Below, in pieces: positions 18,052 through 26,854 of a stretch of 64,000 nucleotides of DNA. Positions within the stretch are counted from its first letter, which is position 1. The number at the start of each line of letters is the position of its first letter. The position numbers and the translations under genes are program-made. The stretch covers positions 887,066 through 951,065 of the forward strand of contig NZ_QYAB01000001.1 of assembly GCF_016758175.1 (NCBI RefSeq), written 5' to 3'. This DNA is from Leucobacter zeae (GTDB lineage: Bacteria; Actinomycetota; Actinomycetes; Actinomycetales; Microbacteriaceae). The notes below the pieces were generated by a model, which did not search any database, had not been told where the DNA came from, and worked only from the letters and a program-made list of their open reading frames with translations.

Positions 18052-19475
18052 CGGTGCGTCCCCTCGTCATCGGGATCCGCTCCGGTCGGCGGCTCGCCGC
18101 CGTCCGGCGGGCCGGGCTCGGAATCGGGATCGATCTCGTGCAGCCGGATCGAGACCCGCGACGGCACGAGGCGCGCCACCTCGTCGACCTCGACGTCCAG
18201 CGCACGCTGGATGCGCACCCCCAGCACAGCCTCCGATGCGCGCTCGGGAAGCGCGATGCGCACGCGCGCGCCAACGGGCATCAGGTCACCGTACTCGCTC
18301 ACGACGAGCCCGGCGATCGTCTCGGAGTCGTCGTGGCCCAGCTCGTGCCCGATGAGGCGCTCGAGCTCGTCGAGATGCACGTCGCCCGGGAGCGACCAGT
18401 GCGCGGGCCCCCGGGTCACGACCTCGTGCACGACGAGGTCGTGCTCGTCCGAGATCTCGCCGACGACCTCCTCGGTGAGGTCCTCGATGGTGAGCACGCC
18501 GTCGAAGTTCCCGTACTCGTCCACGACGCACGCGAGCTCGTTGCGGGTCCGGCGCATCCGGTCCAGGGCGACGGGGAGCCGCATGGAGGTCGGGAGCACC
18601 ACCGCCGCGCGCATCACGGTCGACACCGGAGCGTCGTCGCGCGGCCGCAGGCGGAGCAGGTCGATGAGCTCCACCACGCCGACGGGCGTGTCCTCGTCCC
18701 CGACCACCGGGTACCGCGTGTGCCCGGACGCCATCAGCGCGCGCGCCTCGCCGACCGTGGTCCCGGGGGAGACCGAGTCGGCGCGGGATCGCGGCACCAT
18801 GGCGTGCTCGACGTCGCGCTGCGGGAAGTCGAGGATCCGGTCGATGACGCGCGACAGATCCTCGGGCAGGTCCCCGCTCGCCCGGGACTCCTCGACGATG
18901 GCCTCCAGGTCGCGGGCGGTGGCGCTCGCGTCGACGTCCTCGAGAGGTTCGATCCGCAGCAGTCGCAGCAGCGCGTTCGCGGCCACGTCGAAGACGGTGA
19001 TCAGCCAGCCGAAGAGCAGCAGGTAGATGCGCGTCGGCACCGCCAGCGCCCGCGCCAGCGGCTCGGGGCTCGCGATGGCGAGGTTCTTCGGATACAGCTC
19101 GCCGATGATCATGGTGACGACGGTGGCGAGCAGCAGGGCGCCGACGGTGCCGATCAGCACGGAGACCGCGGGATCGAGCCCCGCCCCGCCCAGCAGGGTG
19201 CCGATCGATGCACCGATCAGCGGTTCGGCCACGTATCCGATCATCAGTCCGGTGACGGTGATGCCGAGCTGGGCGCCCGACAGCATGAACGAGGTGCGCT
19301 TCGTGATCGCGAGCACGCGCTTCGCCTGCGGGTCCCCCTGCTCGGCCTTCGCCGCCAACCGCGATCGGTCGACCGACATGTACGCGAACTCCTGGGCGAC
19401 GAAGAATCCGCAGGCGACGATGATGGCGAGGGTCAGCTGCACCCCGAGGAGGAGGGTCAGGATCGCTTCCGCCAC
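18048..19475 (-). CDS. CNNM/CBS/CorC_HlyC membrane protein (hemolysin-related)
   Basis: 475 residues from a GTG. Membrane domain DUF21 spans about 1-190 (VACGFFVAQEFAYMSVDRSR, then LAAKAEQG). A CBS pair spans about 205-340 (VPRSRADSVSPGTTVGEAR; VVDEYGNFDGVLTIEDLTEE), and the C-terminal CorC_HlyC FAD-like fold about 355-445. The DEYG motif between CBS and CorC is a family hallmark. Known relatives mediate Mg2+ efflux or resistance; the old hemolysin label is historical. It is the first gene of a two-gene operon with the shorter CNNM protein. Confidence 0.9.
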   Translation of the reverse strand: MAEAILTLLLGVQLTLAIIVACGFFVAQEFAYMSVDRSRLAAKAEQGDPQAKRVLAITKRTSFMLSGAQLGITVTGLMIGYVAEPLIGASIGTLLGGAGLDPAVSVLIGTVGALLLATVVTMIIGELYPKNLAIASPEPLARALAVPTRIYLLLFGWLITVFDVAANALLRLLRIEPLEDVDASATARDLEAIVEESRASGDLPEDLSRVIDRILDFPQRDVEHAMVPRSRADSVSPGTTVGEARALMASGHTRYPVVGDEDTPVGVVELIDLLRLRPRDDAPVSTVMRAAVVLPTSMRLPVALDRMRRTRNELACVVDEYGNFDGVLTIEDLTEEVVGEISDEHDLVVHEVVTRGPAHWSLPGDVHLDELERLIGHELGHDDSETIAGLVVSEYGDLMPVGARVRIALPERASEAVLGVRIQRALDVEVDEVARLVPSRVSIRLHEIDPDSEPGPPDGGEPPTGADPDDEGTHR

Positions 19476-19708
19476 GCGATGTCACCCCCGCTCAATGTGC
19501 AGGGGCCGGGATATCGGCCCTCCTGGTCGTCGGAGGAACGGGGCTGGCTCACGGGTGGTCTTTCTCTCAGGGCACGGGTGGGCGGTTCCAGTCTAGGGAT
19601 CCGGCCGAGCTTCAGGCTCGGAGTGCGCCGAGTGTTCGCCTCGCGTGCGAAAGCATATGATCGGTGCGGACGCGGTCCGCACGGGGCCGCAGACGGAGGG
19701 ACGTCGTC

Positions 19709-20416
19709 ATGAGCGAGCGGCAGCTGGTGTTTCGGGATGCGCAGGGGCATCAGCGCTCGTTCGCGATGGGGGATCGCGACCACCTCAAGTTCTCGAAGGC
19801 GTTCGGCGACTTCATCAAGAAGCACGTGAGCGAGGACAACACCACCTTCCGCCTCGAACGCACGCTGACCGACGAGACGCTGATCATCGAGACCGCGGTC
19901 GGCATCGTCGGGAGGGTGCGGGGCGGTGCGGAGCCCGAGGCCGACTACCGTCGCTACGAGCGCCGTACCGACGGCGCGGATCTGCAGCTGCGCTTCGCCT
20001 ACCGCGGTTGCGAGGCGCTCGACGCGCACGGGCCGTGGACACGGGATCGCGAGAGCCTCCTGCCCGATGACACCTTCGAGAACGCGGAGCTCGCCTGGGT
20101 GGAGGACCTGCGGAGGCAGGAGGCGCGACGTCGGGAGAGCGCCGCGATGCCGAAGCTCGACCGGAAAGCGCTGCAGCGGTTCTGCAGGGCATGGGCCGAT
20201 ACCGGGTACACGGAGTACGTGAGCGAGCAGGAGGCATACTACGTGCTCTGCGACAGCCGCACGCTCGAGGAGGCCGGTGCGGCGCGCGACGAGCTGCTGC
20301 ACGAGATCCGGACGCTGGGCCTGCAGGTGGTGGATACCCCGGCGGGCGCCGCCGGGGGAGAGGTCTGGGTGCGCACCGATCCGCGCGTCGACGTCGAGCT
20401 CGAGAAGTGGGGATAG
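19709..20416 (+). CDS. Hypothetical soluble protein
   Basis: 235 residues, no family recognised. No signal peptide or membrane helix. The N-terminal half is beta-rich and polar (RQLVFRDAQGHQRSFAMGDR; FRLERTLTDETLIIETAVG). The C-terminal half looks helical, with KALQRFCRAWADTGYTEYVS followed by a motif pairing two cysteines about 28 residues apart (FC..VLC). An AGACGGAGG ribosome-binding site at 19691-19699 sets the ATG. It stands alone between the divergent CNNM operon and an AraC-type regulator; nothing in the neighbourhood indicates a role. Confidence 0.65.
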   Translation: MSERQLVFRDAQGHQRSFAMGDRDHLKFSKAFGDFIKKHVSEDNTTFRLERTLTDETLIIETAVGIVGRVRGGAEPEADYRRYERRTDGADLQLRFAYRGCEALDAHGPWTRDRESLLPDDTFENAELAWVEDLRRQEARRRESAAMPKLDRKALQRFCRAWADTGYTEYVSEQEAYYVLCDSRTLEEAGAARDELLHEIRTLGLQVVDTPAGAAGGEVWVRTDPRVDVELEKWG

Positions 20417-20527
20417 GGAGGCGTTCGACGTGCGGCCGCCTGCGCCGGGATCCGACAGTATCGGACCGGGATGATCGGGCGCGCCCCGCAGGGGAGGCAC
20501 GAGAGTAGTGCGTGAAGGGAGGCCGCC

Positions 20528-21394
20528 GTGATCGAGATCCTCAACCGCATCGTCGACGAGATCGAACGCCGCCTCGGCGATGAGATCGATATCGATGCGC
20601 TCGCCGCATCGATGGGGACGACCGGCTATCACGCCCGCCGGATGTTCTCCTCGCTCGCGGGCATGCCGGTGTCCGAGTACGTGCGCCGGCGCCGGATGAC
20701 CCTTGCGGCGTCCGCGCTCGTCGGCGGAGAGGAGCTGCTGACGATCGCAGTGCGCTTCGGGTACGGCTCGATCGAGGCGTTCGGGCGCGCGTTCCGATCG
20801 GTGCACGGTGCGAGCCACGGCGACGTCCGACGCGACGGAGGTCCCCTTCGCACGCAACCAGCCATCAGGTTCCGCCTGACCGTCGAAGGGAGCTCCGCCA
20901 TGGACGCCCGAATCATCGAACGACCCGCCTTCCGCCTCGTCGGCCGCGCCGCACGCGTGCCGCTGATCCATGCGGGCGTCAACCCGCACATCCAGCGGCA
21001 CATCGCGTCGCTGCCGGTGGAGGAGCACGCGCGGTTGAAAGCGCTCAGCCAGGCCGAGCCGCGAGGCCTGCTGCAGGTCAGCGCGGATGTCGCACCCGAT
21101 GCCCCTGAAGGGAGCGAGCTCACCTACTTGCACGGCGTCGCACGCGAGGCCGACGCGGACGTTCCCGGAGATCTCGACGCGATCGACGTCGATGCCGGCA
21201 CCTGGGTCGTCTTCCGCACCTCAGGCGCGCACCCGGCCGCGCTCCAATCGGCGTACGCGGCATCCGCGGCGGAGTGGTTCCCGTCGAACCCGTGGCGCCT
21301 GCGCCCCGGCCCGTCCATCGTCGCCATCATCGAGCGCTCGGCCGACTTCAGCACGGCGAGCTGCGAGCTCTGGTTCCCGGTCGAGCGCGGATGA
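20528..21394 (+). CDS. AraC-family regulator with GyrI-like effector domain
   Basis: 288 residues from a GTG preceded by AAGGGAGG. The DNA-binding domain comes first (residues 1-105). It contains two helix-turn-helix units, the first at IDIDALAASMGTTGYHARRM and the second at LLTIAVRFGYGSIEAFGRAF followed by RSVHG. The C-terminal half (about 120-288) is a GyrI/Rob-type ligand-binding domain that ends with the typical CELWFPV strand. Relatives sense amphipathic or drug-like molecules and control efflux or stress genes. No obvious target operon adjoins, except possibly the unknown cluster just downstream. Confidence 0.9.
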   Translation: MIEILNRIVDEIERRLGDEIDIDALAASMGTTGYHARRMFSSLAGMPVSEYVRRRRMTLAASALVGGEELLTIAVRFGYGSIEAFGRAFRSVHGASHGDVRRDGGPLRTQPAIRFRLTVEGSSAMDARIIERPAFRLVGRAARVPLIHAGVNPHIQRHIASLPVEEHARLKALSQAEPRGLLQVSADVAPDAPEGSELTYLHGVAREADADVPGDLDAIDVDAGTWVVFRTSGAHPAALQSAYAASAAEWFPSNPWRLRPGPSIVAIIERSADFSTASCELWFPVERG

Positions 21395-21463
21395 CCGGGG
21401 ATCGCCGACCGGGCGGATCACTGAGCTCCCCGCGATGGATAGAGTGAGGTCGGAGGGCAGGAC

Positions 21464-21820
21464 ATGGGCAGACGGAAGACTCCGGAGGAACGGGCCGACG
21501 AGGATCGCCGGTACACGCTTGCCTGCGCGGCGGCGTCCGACGCGGAGTTCGAGCGGTTCTTCACCGATCCGAACCAGTCGATCCGGAACGCCGCCGCGCT
21601 GAATCCCGACGCGAGCGCCGCCGTGCTCGATCGCTTCGCGGACGACCGCTTCTGGAGCGTGCGCGTCGCCGTCGCGGAGCACCCGAGCGCCTCGCGGGAG
21701 ACGCTGCTCCGCATGGTCGCGGGAGAACCGCGCAAGCGCGGCGTCGTCTACCACGCTGCGCGGAATCGCCTCGAGACGGACGGCGTGCGATTCGACGAGG
21801 ACGGACACCCGGTCGTATGA
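21464..21820 (+). CDS. LRV/HEAT-like repeat protein
   Basis: 118 residues. The body is two to three helical repeats of the variant-leucine (LRV) type: IRNAAALNPDASAAVLDRFA and the next unit WSVRVAVAEHPSASRETLLR, each with the AxNP or AxHP turn. Such solenoids bind protein partners. TAGAGT occurs at 21438-21443 and GGAGG-like sequence precedes the ATG. Its stop overlaps the next gene's ATG (ATGA), making it the first of a coupled three-gene unit with two unknown, mutually related proteins. Confidence 0.75.
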   Translation: MGRRKTPEERADEDRRYTLACAAASDAEFERFFTDPNQSIRNAAALNPDASAAVLDRFADDRFWSVRVAVAEHPSASRETLLRMVAGEPRKRGVVYHAARNRLETDGVRFDEDGHPVV

Positions 21821-22545
21821 GCGCGGCGCGCGGCGGGGAGCCCCGGGGCGCATCCGGCGCCGCTGCGCCGCCGCGGCGTTCGGGCGGGTTCGACCTCGAC
21901 CTGCACCGGGACGCGGCGCTCGCCTTCGGGCCAGCATCGCTCCGGGAGGGCGCGATCCTGCCGTACGAAGGGCGTTCGCTGATGACGCGGGCAGACGGGC
22001 TGCAAGCCGCCGTGTTCACGGCGGAGGCGGACGGGTGGTGGGCACCCTGCAATCCCGTTCTCGTGCGGGGGCGGGCGCGGATCCTCCCGCTCGCCTGGGG
22101 CGGCGATCCTCGGAGCGGGTACCACCCGTCGACGGGCCAGGGCGAGATGGCCGTGTTCGCGTCGCGAATGCAGTCCGCCGGAATGTACTGGGCGGGGAAC
22201 TGGCGCGTGGTCGACGACTTCGGCGCGGCCGATGCCGGTGTCGGCGCCGACAGCGTCGCCTCCTACCGCGCCGCGCTCCGGGCGGCGGGGGCGACGCAGG
22301 CGGACGTCTGGCGATACTCCGGCACGATCGGGATCGCGCTGGTCTGGGCGGGCGAGGAAGCGGCCGGCACCCGATCGCTGGCGCTGCACGTCGTGCCGGC
22401 GAGCTGGGTGTCGGAGCCTCCGGAGTGGGCGTCCGATCGCCGCAAGCGGGACTGGCGTCCCGTGCGCGGGATCGATGTGCGCTGGTCATGGGCCGACGTG
22501 ATCGAGCTGTACGCGGCGCGTGCGGACGGCGACCTCGCGCCATGA
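21817..22545 (+). CDS. Unknown protein, related to the next gene product
   Basis: 242 residues, soluble and tryptophan-rich, with no family recognised. The first 30 residues are disordered (Gly/Ala/Pro/Arg). Distinct features are the SLALHVVPASWVSEPPEW block (about 187-204) and the C-terminal RWSWADVIELYAAR. The downstream protein has ALALHVVPKEWVWRWPPH and a terminal SWSWPIP, so the two look like diverged paralogues. ATGA overlaps with both neighbours (21817-21820 and 22542-22545) imply tight co-translation. The role is unknown. Confidence 0.7.
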   Translation: MSAARGGEPRGASGAAAPPRRSGGFDLDLHRDAALAFGPASLREGAILPYEGRSLMTRADGLQAAVFTAEADGWWAPCNPVLVRGRARILPLAWGGDPRSGYHPSTGQGEMAVFASRMQSAGMYWAGNWRVVDDFGAADAGVGADSVASYRAALRAAGATQADVWRYSGTIGIALVWAGEEAAGTRSLALHVVPASWVSEPPEWASDRRKRDWRPVRGIDVRWSWADVIELYAARADGDLAP

Positions 22546-23117
22546 TGCCCGGCCCGCTTCCCGATGACCTGCGGATCGCCGACGGCACGGCGATCCTCTC
22601 GGCACTCGAGAGCCTGCCGGAGTGGCGCGAGCCGAGCTGGGCGGACCTGGGGTTCCCGGTGATCGACCGGGGCAGGCATGCGATCTTCCCGCTTGCGGTG
22701 GCGGCTCTGACGGAGGGCGCCACTCCGGACGCGGCGCGGCGATTGCTCGGCGAGTGCGAGCGGCTGACCCTGCATGCCGTCCACTGCTACGGCGGCGACT
22801 TCTTCCATGCCGAATCGGCCCTCGACGTCGAGGCGGGGTACGGGCGGCGAGTGGTCGAGACGTGCACCGTGCTCCCGGACCCGGGCCGACTGATCTGGTG
22901 GGGGATCGGGAGGCTCGCGGCCATCCTCGTGCGCTCGGCCGACCCGTCGCGCTCGGTCGAGGCGCTCGCTCTGCACGTGGTGCCGAAGGAGTGGGTCTGG
23001 CGCTGGCCCCCGCACCCGACCACGAAGCGCGATGCGTCGCGCGCTCGGCGCATGGCTCGGGAGCAGGCCGCCGCCGACGCATCATGGTCCTGGCCGATTC
23101 CGGACACCGGAGCGTGA
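22542..23117 (+). CDS. Unknown protein, paralogue of the preceding gene product
   Basis: 191 residues, soluble, no family recognised. After an N-terminal helical part (LRIADGTAILSALESLPEWR) comes a cysteine/histidine-bearing stretch (CERLTLHAVHCYGGDFFHAE, about 78-97) with possible metal ligands. The block shared with the upstream protein, ALALHVVPKEWVWRWPPH, follows, and the chain ends RMAREQAAADASWSWPIPDT. It is the last gene of the three-gene coupled unit. The next gene (23169-24329) faces it from the opposite strand. Confidence 0.7.
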   Translation: MMPGPLPDDLRIADGTAILSALESLPEWREPSWADLGFPVIDRGRHAIFPLAVAALTEGATPDAARRLLGECERLTLHAVHCYGGDFFHAESALDVEAGYGRRVVETCTVLPDPGRLIWWGIGRLAAILVRSADPSRSVEALALHVVPKEWVWRWPPHPTTKRDASRARRMAREQAAADASWSWPIPDTGA

Positions 23118-23168
23118 GCCCTTCCCGGTGGAGCCGGGATCCCCGCCGCCGTGCAGCGCTGCGGGCGC

Positions 23169-24329
23169 TCACCGGGGTCGGCGCTGCTCCGCGATCCAGG
23201 TGTGATTGCGGATCGCGGCGGAGACGGCGTCGCGGTACGCCTTCCCGTCGGCGCCGCGATACAGGTCCCGGGCACGGTACGGCGACTCGTCGGTCCAGGG
23301 AGAGGCGCCCGCGATGCGCTCGGCGAGCGCTGTCAGGGCGTCGTGCCCGTCGCGGCGGTACGCGGAGAGCTCCGCCTCGTCGAGACGCACGAGGACGGAG
23401 TCGTCGACGTACGGACCCGCGGAGTACCGCGCATCGAGATGCGGCTCGCCTCGCCGTTCGACCAGGAACCAGCGCCCCGGCTCGTGATCGACGTAGCGCA
23501 TCCCGTCGCGCTCGGCAGCGATCCGCTCCGCGTCTCCCCAGAGTGCGACGGGCGGGATCGGCTCGAGCGGGCGCCGCATGGCGGCGTCGTAAGGGAGGTA
23601 CTCGAGCGACGGCTGCGCATCGCGCGGCAGATGCAGGCAGAGCGCTCTGCCGCACGATCGGCAGACGGCCTGGCTCTCCGTCCACGCCATCAGGCCGGAG
23701 TCGTGCAGCCGGCGCAGGTCCGCGAGCGGCACCCAGGAGGTCTCCTCGCGCAGCAGCCCCGCAGAGACGGCCGATCTGAGCGCTTCGATCGAGGCGTCGA
23801 CGTCGGGGCCGCCGTCGGGCGCGCGGACCGGAATCCCGCTGCATGCCTCGCAGTCCTCGTCCTCGGGAGCGCAGCCGAGCTTCGGGTCTTCGGCGGAGAC
23901 GACCACGCTGACGAGACGCGACCGCCGCACCGTGAGGCGCACGTAGCCGCCGGGGACCGGGAAGCAGCGCATCCCGCCTCCGGCGAAATGCCATCGGGGG
24001 CCGAGCGCACGCTTGAACGCATCGAGGTCGGACTCGTCGTCGACTCCGGGGATCCACTCCGACAGGTCGATCGCGCCCGTGCAGAACGGCGTCGGCACGA
24101 GGTTGAGGATCACAGCGGAGACCCGTCCGTCGTGCACGAAGACCTCACCTCCTGAGGCGAAGCGCAACCGCTTCGACCGCACCGGCGGGGCGCCGATCAG
24201 GCGCTCCGAGACCGAGACCGGAGGCCCGCCGAGAACATCGATCAGCTCGCGGACGGCGCGGTCCTGCTCGGAACCGGCGAGCGCGTCGAGCACCGTCCGC
24301 AAGCGCGGGTGCCGGTGGGAGGAAGCCAT
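23169..24329 (-). CDS. Unknown protein with cysteine clusters
   Basis: 386 residues from the ATG at 24329, soluble, no family recognised. Two Cys-rich spots may bind metal: CAPEDEDCEAC (about 153-163) and CRSCGRALCLHLP (about 222-234), the latter a CxxC-x4-C-x-H arrangement. The C-terminal third is acidic/aromatic (DESPYRARDLYRGADGKAYR). GATAAT (minus strand, 24341-24336) ends 6 nt before the ATG, which selects this start over in-frame upstream codons. It is divergent from an alpha/beta hydrolase gene, with overlapping promoter space. Confidence 0.65.
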   Translation of the reverse strand: MASSHRHPRLRTVLDALAGSEQDRAVRELIDVLGGPPVSVSERLIGAPPVRSKRLRFASGGEVFVHDGRVSAVILNLVPTPFCTGAIDLSEWIPGVDDESDLDAFKRALGPRWHFAGGGMRCFPVPGGYVRLTVRRSRLVSVVVSAEDPKLGCAPEDEDCEACSGIPVRAPDGGPDVDASIEALRSAVSAGLLREETSWVPLADLRRLHDSGLMAWTESQAVCRSCGRALCLHLPRDAQPSLEYLPYDAAMRRPLEPIPPVALWGDAERIAAERDGMRYVDHEPGRWFLVERRGEPHLDARYSAGPYVDDSVLVRLDEAELSAYRRDGHDALTALAERIAGASPWTDESPYRARDLYRGADGKAYRDAVSAAIRNHTWIAEQRRPR

Positions 24330-24397
24330 CCTCTCATTATCGTCGCGCAGGCAGACCGGCAGCATTCGGAACCGGTCGACGCGTGCTACCGTGACGT

Positions 24398-25141
24398 ATG
24401 GCAACGCCACCGGCTGAACGCGGCGGATCCGGGAAGCCGCGGTCGCGGCGGTTCGGGACGGCGCGGCCGTCCGGGGTCCGGCTGGACGTCTCCGCCGCCG
24501 ACTACGCCTGGGCGCTCGCGCGGATCCGGGAGGGCGTCCTCCGCCCGGCGGTTCCGGCCGCCTACGAGACGGGGCCGCTCGCGCCGGTGCTGCTCGTGCC
24601 AGGAGTGCTCGAGCACTGGACGATGATGCGCGAGATCGCCGACCGCCTGAACCGCGTCGGCCATCCGATCCGCACGCTCCCCGAACTGCGGCGGAACACG
24701 ATCCCGATCCCCGCTGCGGCCGGGCTCATCGCCCGATTCCTCCGCGAACGGGATCTACGGGGGGTCGTCGTCGTCGCGCACAGCAAGGGCGGCCTCATCG
24801 CGAAATCGTTGCTGCTCGGCGAGGAGTCAGACTGCATCGCGCGAGTCATCGCGATCGCGACCCCCTTCGCCGGATCCTCGCTCGCGACCTGGATGCCGTC
24901 CCGCACGCTGCGCGCCCTGCGTCCCGCCGACCCGACGATCGCCGCCCTCGTCGCGGAGCTCGCGGTGAACGCGCGGATCGTGTCGGTGTACCCGGCCTTC
25001 GACCCGCACATCCCCGGCGGATCGCGGCTCGAGGGCGCACGCAACGTGCCGGTCTCGGCTACCGGGCACTTCCGGGTGCTCGGATCGCCCGAGGTGATCG
25101 ATGCGGTCGAGCGCCACGCCTCGCCTACAGTTGAGGGGTGA
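24398..25141 (+). CDS. Alpha/beta hydrolase, lipase-like
   Basis: 247 residues. The fold is evident from PVLLVPGVLEHWTMMREIAD (oxyanion strand and helix), the nucleophile elbow VVAHSKGGLIAK (Ser in AHSKGG, about residue 131) and a late ATGHFRVL histidine. The aspartate may be in PAFDPHIPGG. The arrangement resembles esterases/lipases that open with a GV-type oxyanion loop. No signal peptide. TACCGT (24387-24392) ends 5 nt before the ATG. The stop overlaps the start of the ABC-F gene (GTGA), so the two are coupled. Confidence 0.82.
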   Translation: MATPPAERGGSGKPRSRRFGTARPSGVRLDVSAADYAWALARIREGVLRPAVPAAYETGPLAPVLLVPGVLEHWTMMREIADRLNRVGHPIRTLPELRRNTIPIPAAAGLIARFLRERDLRGVVVVAHSKGGLIAKSLLLGEESDCIARVIAIATPFAGSSLATWMPSRTLRALRPADPTIAALVAELAVNARIVSVYPAFDPHIPGGSRLEGARNVPVSATGHFRVLGSPEVIDAVERHASPTVEG

Positions 25142-26835
25142 CTGCAACGCTCGTGACCCACGACCTCGCCGGAGGGCACGCCCACCGCACGCTCTTCGAC
25201 GGGCTCGACCTCACGGTCGCCCCCGGCGACGTGATCGGCGTCGTCGGCGTGAACGGAGCGGGCAAGTCGACCCTGCTGCGGATCCTGGCGGGGCGTCTCG
25301 ACCCGCAACGGGGGACCGTTGCCCTCGCGCCGGCCGACGCCTTCGTCGGCTGGCTGCCCCAGGAGCACACGCCGGTCGAGGGGGAGACCATCGGCGGGTA
25401 CGTCGCACGGCGCACCGGCGTCGCCGCGGTCTCCGAGCGGCTCGACGCTGCGACCGCGGCTTTCGCCGAGGCCGCGGAGGGGGCCGGCCGCGCCCCGGGC
25501 GCCCCCGATCCCGCGGACGAGTACTCCGCGGCCCTCGACCGCTGGCTCGCCGCGGGGGCCGCGGACCTCGACGAGCGGCTGCCCGGCGTGCTCGCCGACC
25601 TCGGCCTCGCGATCGAGGACGCTGGCAGCGGCCTCGCGCTGTCGGCTGAGACCCCGATGGCGGCGCTCTCGGGCGGCCAGCGGGCCCGTGTCGCCCTTGC
25701 CGCACTGCTCTGCTCCCGCTTCGACATCGTGCTGCTGGACGAGCCGACGAACGACCTCGACCTCGACGGCCTCGCGCGGCTCGAGGAGTTCGTGCGCGGG
25801 CTCCGCGGCGGTGTCGTGCTGGTGAGCCACGACCGGGAATTCCTGGCGAGGTCGGTGACGCGCGTGCTCGAACTCGACCTCGCCCAGCGCACGAACCGCG
25901 TCTACGGCGGCGGCTACGAGGCGTACCTCGAGGAACGCGCCACACTGCGTCGCCAGGCGCGCGAGGACTACGAGGAGTTCGCCGCGAAGAAGGCCGATCT
26001 CGTCGGCCGCGCCCGCACGCAGCGCGAGTGGTCGAGCAAGGGCGTGCGCAACGCCATGCGCAAGTCGCCCGATAACGACAAGATCAAGCGCAAGGCCTCT
26101 GCGGAGTCGAGCGAGAAGCAGGCCCAGAAGGTGCGCCAGATGGAGAGCCGCATCGCGCGGCTCGAGGAGGTCGAGGAGCCGCGCAAGGAGTGGCGGCTCG
26201 AGTTCACGATCGGCAGCGCACCCCGCTCGAGCTCCGTCGTGGCGACGCTCAACGCAGCCGAGGTGCGTCAGGGCGAGTTCGCGCTCGGACCGGTCTCGCT
26301 CCAGGTCGACGCGGGCGAGCGGATCGGGATCACGGGCCCCAACGGGGCGGGGAAGTCGACGCTGCTCCGGCTGCTGCTCGGCGAGCTCGCACCGGATTGC
26401 GGATCCGCGAGCCTCGGCAGCAGCGTGGCGATCGGCCGCATCGATCAGGCGCGCAGGGTCATCGCCGGTTCCGCCCCGCTCGCGGACGCCTTCGAAGCGC
26501 TCGCGCCCGAGTACTCCTCCGCCGAGGTGCGCACGCTGCTCGCGAAGTTCGGGCTCAGGGCGGATCACGTCGTCCGGCCCGTCGACGAGTTGTCGCCGGG
26601 GGAGCGCACGCGCGCGGGGCTCGCGCTGCTGCAGGCGCGGGGCGTCAATGTGCTCGTGCTCGACGAACCCACGAACCACCTCGACCTCGAGGCGATCGAG
26701 CAGTTGGAGCAGGCGCTCGAATCCTACGACGGCACCCTGCTGCTCGTCACGCACGATCGCAGGATGCTCGAGAACGTGCGCCTCGACCGGCGCTGGGCGG
26801 TCGCGGACGGACAGGTGTCGGACCTGCTCGTGTGA
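25138..26835 (+). CDS. ABC-F family ATPase
   Basis: Soluble twin-ATPase that acts on ribosomes (translation factor or antibiotic protection) rather than a membrane transporter. 565 residues from a GTG. Walker A motifs are GVNGAGKST (about 38-46) and GPNGAGKST (about 399-407). Signatures are LSGGQRARVALAALL and the ABC-F type LSPGERTRAGLALL. Walker B/switch regions are LLDEPTNDLD...SHDREF and LVLDEPTNHLD...VTHDRRM. The linker between domains (about 255-350) is the usual charged helix pair, of moderate length. No membrane gene adjoins. TACAGT at 25126-25131 may give an extra leaderless transcript. Confidence 0.92.
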   Translation: MTATLVTHDLAGGHAHRTLFDGLDLTVAPGDVIGVVGVNGAGKSTLLRILAGRLDPQRGTVALAPADAFVGWLPQEHTPVEGETIGGYVARRTGVAAVSERLDAATAAFAEAAEGAGRAPGAPDPADEYSAALDRWLAAGAADLDERLPGVLADLGLAIEDAGSGLALSAETPMAALSGGQRARVALAALLCSRFDIVLLDEPTNDLDLDGLARLEEFVRGLRGGVVLVSHDREFLARSVTRVLELDLAQRTNRVYGGGYEAYLEERATLRRQAREDYEEFAAKKADLVGRARTQREWSSKGVRNAMRKSPDNDKIKRKASAESSEKQAQKVRQMESRIARLEEVEEPRKEWRLEFTIGSAPRSSSVVATLNAAEVRQGEFALGPVSLQVDAGERIGITGPNGAGKSTLLRLLLGELAPDCGSASLGSSVAIGRIDQARRVIAGSAPLADAFEALAPEYSSAEVRTLLAKFGLRADHVVRPVDELSPGERTRAGLALLQARGVNVLVLDEPTNHLDLEAIEQLEQALESYDGTLLLVTHDRRMLENVRLDRRWAVADGQVSDLLV

Positions 26836-26854
26836 GCGGGGCCCTGGCGGACGC

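Noticed and set aside
15823..19026. Plus-strand open frame of more than 1000 residues across ychF and the CNNM pair
   Set aside because: It overlaps three well-supported genes, has Arg/Ser/Ala-rich composition typical of wrong frames in GC-rich DNA, and contains no recognisable domain.
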